This document shows positions 62,432 through 64,000 of a stretch of 64,000 bases of DNA, piece by piece (position 1 is the first letter of the stretch; every line of letters starts with the position of its first letter). Below the pieces are notes generated by a model. That model saw only the letters and a list, made by a program, of their open reading frames with translations. It was not told where the DNA came from and did not search any database. The translations under genes and the position numbers were made by a program. This stretch comes from JAMBLL01 sp964460075 (lineage in GTDB: Bacteria > Actinomycetota > Acidimicrobiia > Spongiisociales > UBA5794): positions 33,688-97,687 of the forward strand of contig CAYWPC010000006.1 of assembly GCA_964460075.1 (NCBI GenBank), written 5' to 3'.

Positions 62432-63564
62432 ACGACGTGGTAGCCCAGGTCGTCACCGTCTTGACGGAGCGCGGGCAGCAGCGTGGGTTCCTTCTTGTTG
62501 GCGAAATCCAGCAGGAGTTGGAAGACGCTAGCGCTCCGATCGATTCCTTCGAACAGGTGTTCTCCGAACTTCTCAAGGGCGGAGTCGACATTCGCGAGGA
62601 GTCTGAAAACGCGTTGGCTGATACCGAAATCTCAGGTGACGAACTCGTACATGTGTCTGATCCCGTCCGAATGTATCTCCAGGAAATCGGTCGATATCCG
62701 CTCCTGACCGCCCAACAGGAGGTCGAGCTTGCGATGCAGGTCGAGGCTGGAATCCGTGCAGAGGAACGTCTGGATGAGAATGTTCCTCGCACGGCGGCCG
62801 AACGGATCATCCTCGAACGTCAGGCAAGGATCGCTGACAGGGCGCGCAAGAGGCTCGTCGTGTCAAATCTTCGCCTCGTCGTTTCTATCGCAAAGAAATA
62901 TGTTGGCCGTGGCCTTGGCCTTCTGGACTTGATCCAGGAGGGCAACCTTGGTCTGATTCGTGCTGTCGAAAAGTTTGACTACCGCAAGGGCTTCAAGTTC
63001 TCCACCTATGCAACATGGTGGATCCGGCAAGCAGTCACCCGAGCGTTGGCTGACCAGGCGAGAACGATCAGGGTCCCGGTCCACATGGTCGAGACAATCA
63101 ACAAGCTGGCAATGGTCCAGCGGATGCTTCACCAGGATCTCGGCCGCGAGCCGACGATCTCTGAGATCGCAGCGGAGCTCGATATCGAGTCGGTCAAGGT
63201 GACAGAACTACGTCGAATCGCCCAGGATCCCGTATCGCTCGAGACACCGATAGGGGAAGAAGACGACGCAACGATCGGTGATGTCGTGCCGGATCTTGGT
63301 GCGGATGTGCCGGTGGAGGAAGCGTCGTTTCGATTGCTTCAGGAGTACCTGTCTCTTGCTCTTGAGTCTCTGAACGAGCGAGAGCGCCACGTGCTCATCA
63401 TGCGCTTCGGGCTCGACGACGGAACTGTTCGCACGCTTGAGCAGGTTGGCGCGCATTTCGAGGTGACCCGCGAGCGGATTCGTCAGATCGAGAACAAGGC
63501 GCTTGCAAAGTTGCGTCAACCGGCGAGGGCGAAACAGCTCGACGGATATCTCGAGAACGGCTGA
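62428..63564 (+). CDS. rpoD: Primary RNA polymerase sigma factor
   Basis: 378 residues. Sigma-70 regions: 1.2 (DPVRMYLQEIGRYPLL), 2 (KRLVVSNLRLVVSIAKKYVGRGLGLLDLIQEGN in blocks, TYATWWIRQAVTRALADQARTIRVPVHM), 3 and 4 (VTRERIRQIENKALAKLR). N-terminal region 1.1 is short and there is no long acidic or Ala/Lys-rich extension as in some actinobacterial SigA. Confidence 0.95.
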   Translation: MNDVVAQVVTVLTERGQQRGFLLVGEIQQELEDASAPIDSFEQVFSELLKGGVDIREESENALADTEISGDELVHVSDPVRMYLQEIGRYPLLTAQQEVELAMQVEAGIRAEERLDENVPRTAAERIILERQARIADRARKRLVVSNLRLVVSIAKKYVGRGLGLLDLIQEGNLGLIRAVEKFDYRKGFKFSTYATWWIRQAVTRALADQARTIRVPVHMVETINKLAMVQRMLHQDLGREPTISEIAAELDIESVKVTELRRIAQDPVSLETPIGEEDDATIGDVVPDLGADVPVEEASFRLLQEYLSLALESLNERERHVLIMRFGLDDGTVRTLEQVGAHFEVTRERIRQIENKALAKLRQPARAKQLDGYLENG

Positions 63565-63798
63565 TCAGCGAGCGGCGCGGTCGCGGATCATGGTCGCTGT
63601 GCTCACCAGCGCGTTCCCCGCAGCTGAACGGGTTTTGCGCGTGGAGCGTTCGGCGAGGTCACTTGCCTGGTGGAGTTGCTCGTTGGAGCGCACTTTGTTG
63701 CATACGGCGACTATTTGTTCGTAGCGCTCTCGGCCCGCACGCGTACCAAGGATGTATCCCGCTACGAGTCCGACGAACAATCCGAATCTGAACTTCAT
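63565..63798 (-). CDS. Small YtxH-like membrane-anchored protein
   Basis: 77 residues from ATG at 63798. One N-terminal hydrophobic stretch (FGLFVGLVAGYILGTRAGRERYEQI) with the GxxxG-TRAGRE pattern of YtxH-like proteins, then a charged helix. Function unknown. Its stop abuts the rpoD stop in convergent orientation with no gap. Confidence 0.7.
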   Translation of the reverse strand: MKFRFGLFVGLVAGYILGTRAGRERYEQIVAVCNKVRSNEQLHQASDLAERSTRKTRSAAGNALVSTATMIRDRAAR

Positions 63799-63918
63799 AC
63801 AACGATTGTGCCATAGCGCGAGGGGTTGTGCGCAGCGGTCTCCTGGAGAGCAGTGCAAGATGAGTTGAGTGGTCGCCCTGATAACCTCGGTGCCGTTCAC
63901 CACTGCGTTGAACGACCT

Positions 63919-63994
63919 TCCGGGGTAGCTCAGTTGGCAGAGCAGCGGACTGTTAATCCGTTTGTCGTGGGTTCAAGTCCCACCCCCGGAGCCA
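63919..63994 (+). tRNA. tRNA-Asn (anticodon GTT)
   Basis: 76 bases with CCA encoded. Acceptor TCCGGGG with CCCCGGA, D arm GCTC/GAGC, anticodon stem GCGGA/TCCGT around CTGTTAA (anticodon GTT), T arm GTGGG-TTCAAGT-CCCAC, discriminator G. TAACCT at 63882-63887 may be its -10. Confidence 0.97.
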
Positions 63995-64000
63995 TGGGAC

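Overview
The window looks like a chromosomal segment of a moderately high-GC actinobacterium. The best guess is a deep branch such as Acidimicrobiia. The main reasons are: the gene order valS-folC-ndk-mreBCD-mrdA-rodA ... rne-rplU-rpmA-obgE-proB ... nadD-rsfS; a BldD homologue; and a 7TM-HD phosphodiesterase of the PgpH family, which classic Streptomyces and mycobacteria generally lack. Many start codons have no Shine-Dalgarno but carry a TANNNT hexamer 6-8 bases upstream, which suggests widespread leaderless transcription. No rRNA, CRISPR array or intact insertion sequence was seen. The taxon is inference; most gene identities rest on visible motifs.

Layout. 1-319: 5' part of an amidohydrolase on the minus strand. 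606-11283: valS, folC, ndk, then the rod-shape and elongasome operon mreB-mreC-mreD-mrdA-rodA with overlapping starts and stops. 11325-17144: tdk, an RNase E/G gene with a long leader, rplU-rpmA, obgE-proB. 17166-21465: a MoxR-type AAA ATPase with a CoxE-like VWA protein, a single-domain response regulator, an M23 peptidase, nadD-rsfS. 21481-24432: tRNA-Ala(GGC) followed by a 2.9 kb degenerate integrated element bounded by a 39-bp repeat of the tRNA 3' end; it holds integrase and possible toxin-antitoxin remnants and several small cargo genes. 24878-28805: an SDR, a sphingosine-1-phosphate-lyase-like PLP enzyme and an FGGY kinase. 28912-32337: a minus-strand metal-resistance operon (HMA protein, MerR regulator, second HMA protein, P1B ATPase) behind a textbook MerR-family operator. 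32653-45730: apt, a divergent proA-like gene, leuS and trailing membrane or metalloprotease genes, methyltransferase, comEA-comEC-holA, a transglutaminase-like protein, a GNAT enzyme, and rpsT-greA on the minus strand. 45842-50935: lepA-hemW-hrcA-dnaJ. 51080-63564: bldD, then a core run phoH-pgpH-ybeY-CNNM-era-recO-uppS-glyS-dnaG-rpoD. 63565-63994: a small YtxH-like protein and tRNA-Asn(GTT).

How it works together. Most of the window is housekeeping: cell-wall elongation (MreBCD, PBP2, RodA, UppS), translation (ValRS, LeuRS, GlyRS, L21, L27, S20, Obg, Era, RsfS, YbeY, LepA), replication (DnaG, HolA, RecO) and the primary sigma factor. The features most worth following are a PgpH-like c-di-AMP phosphodiesterase with an extracellular PASTA domain, the FGGY-kinase plus S1P-lyase-like pair, the tRNA-borne island, the leaderless promoter pattern, a PBP2 with a large insert, and a metal operon whose ATPase has YPC in place of CPC and whose regulator has the Cys77 typical of divalent-metal sensors.
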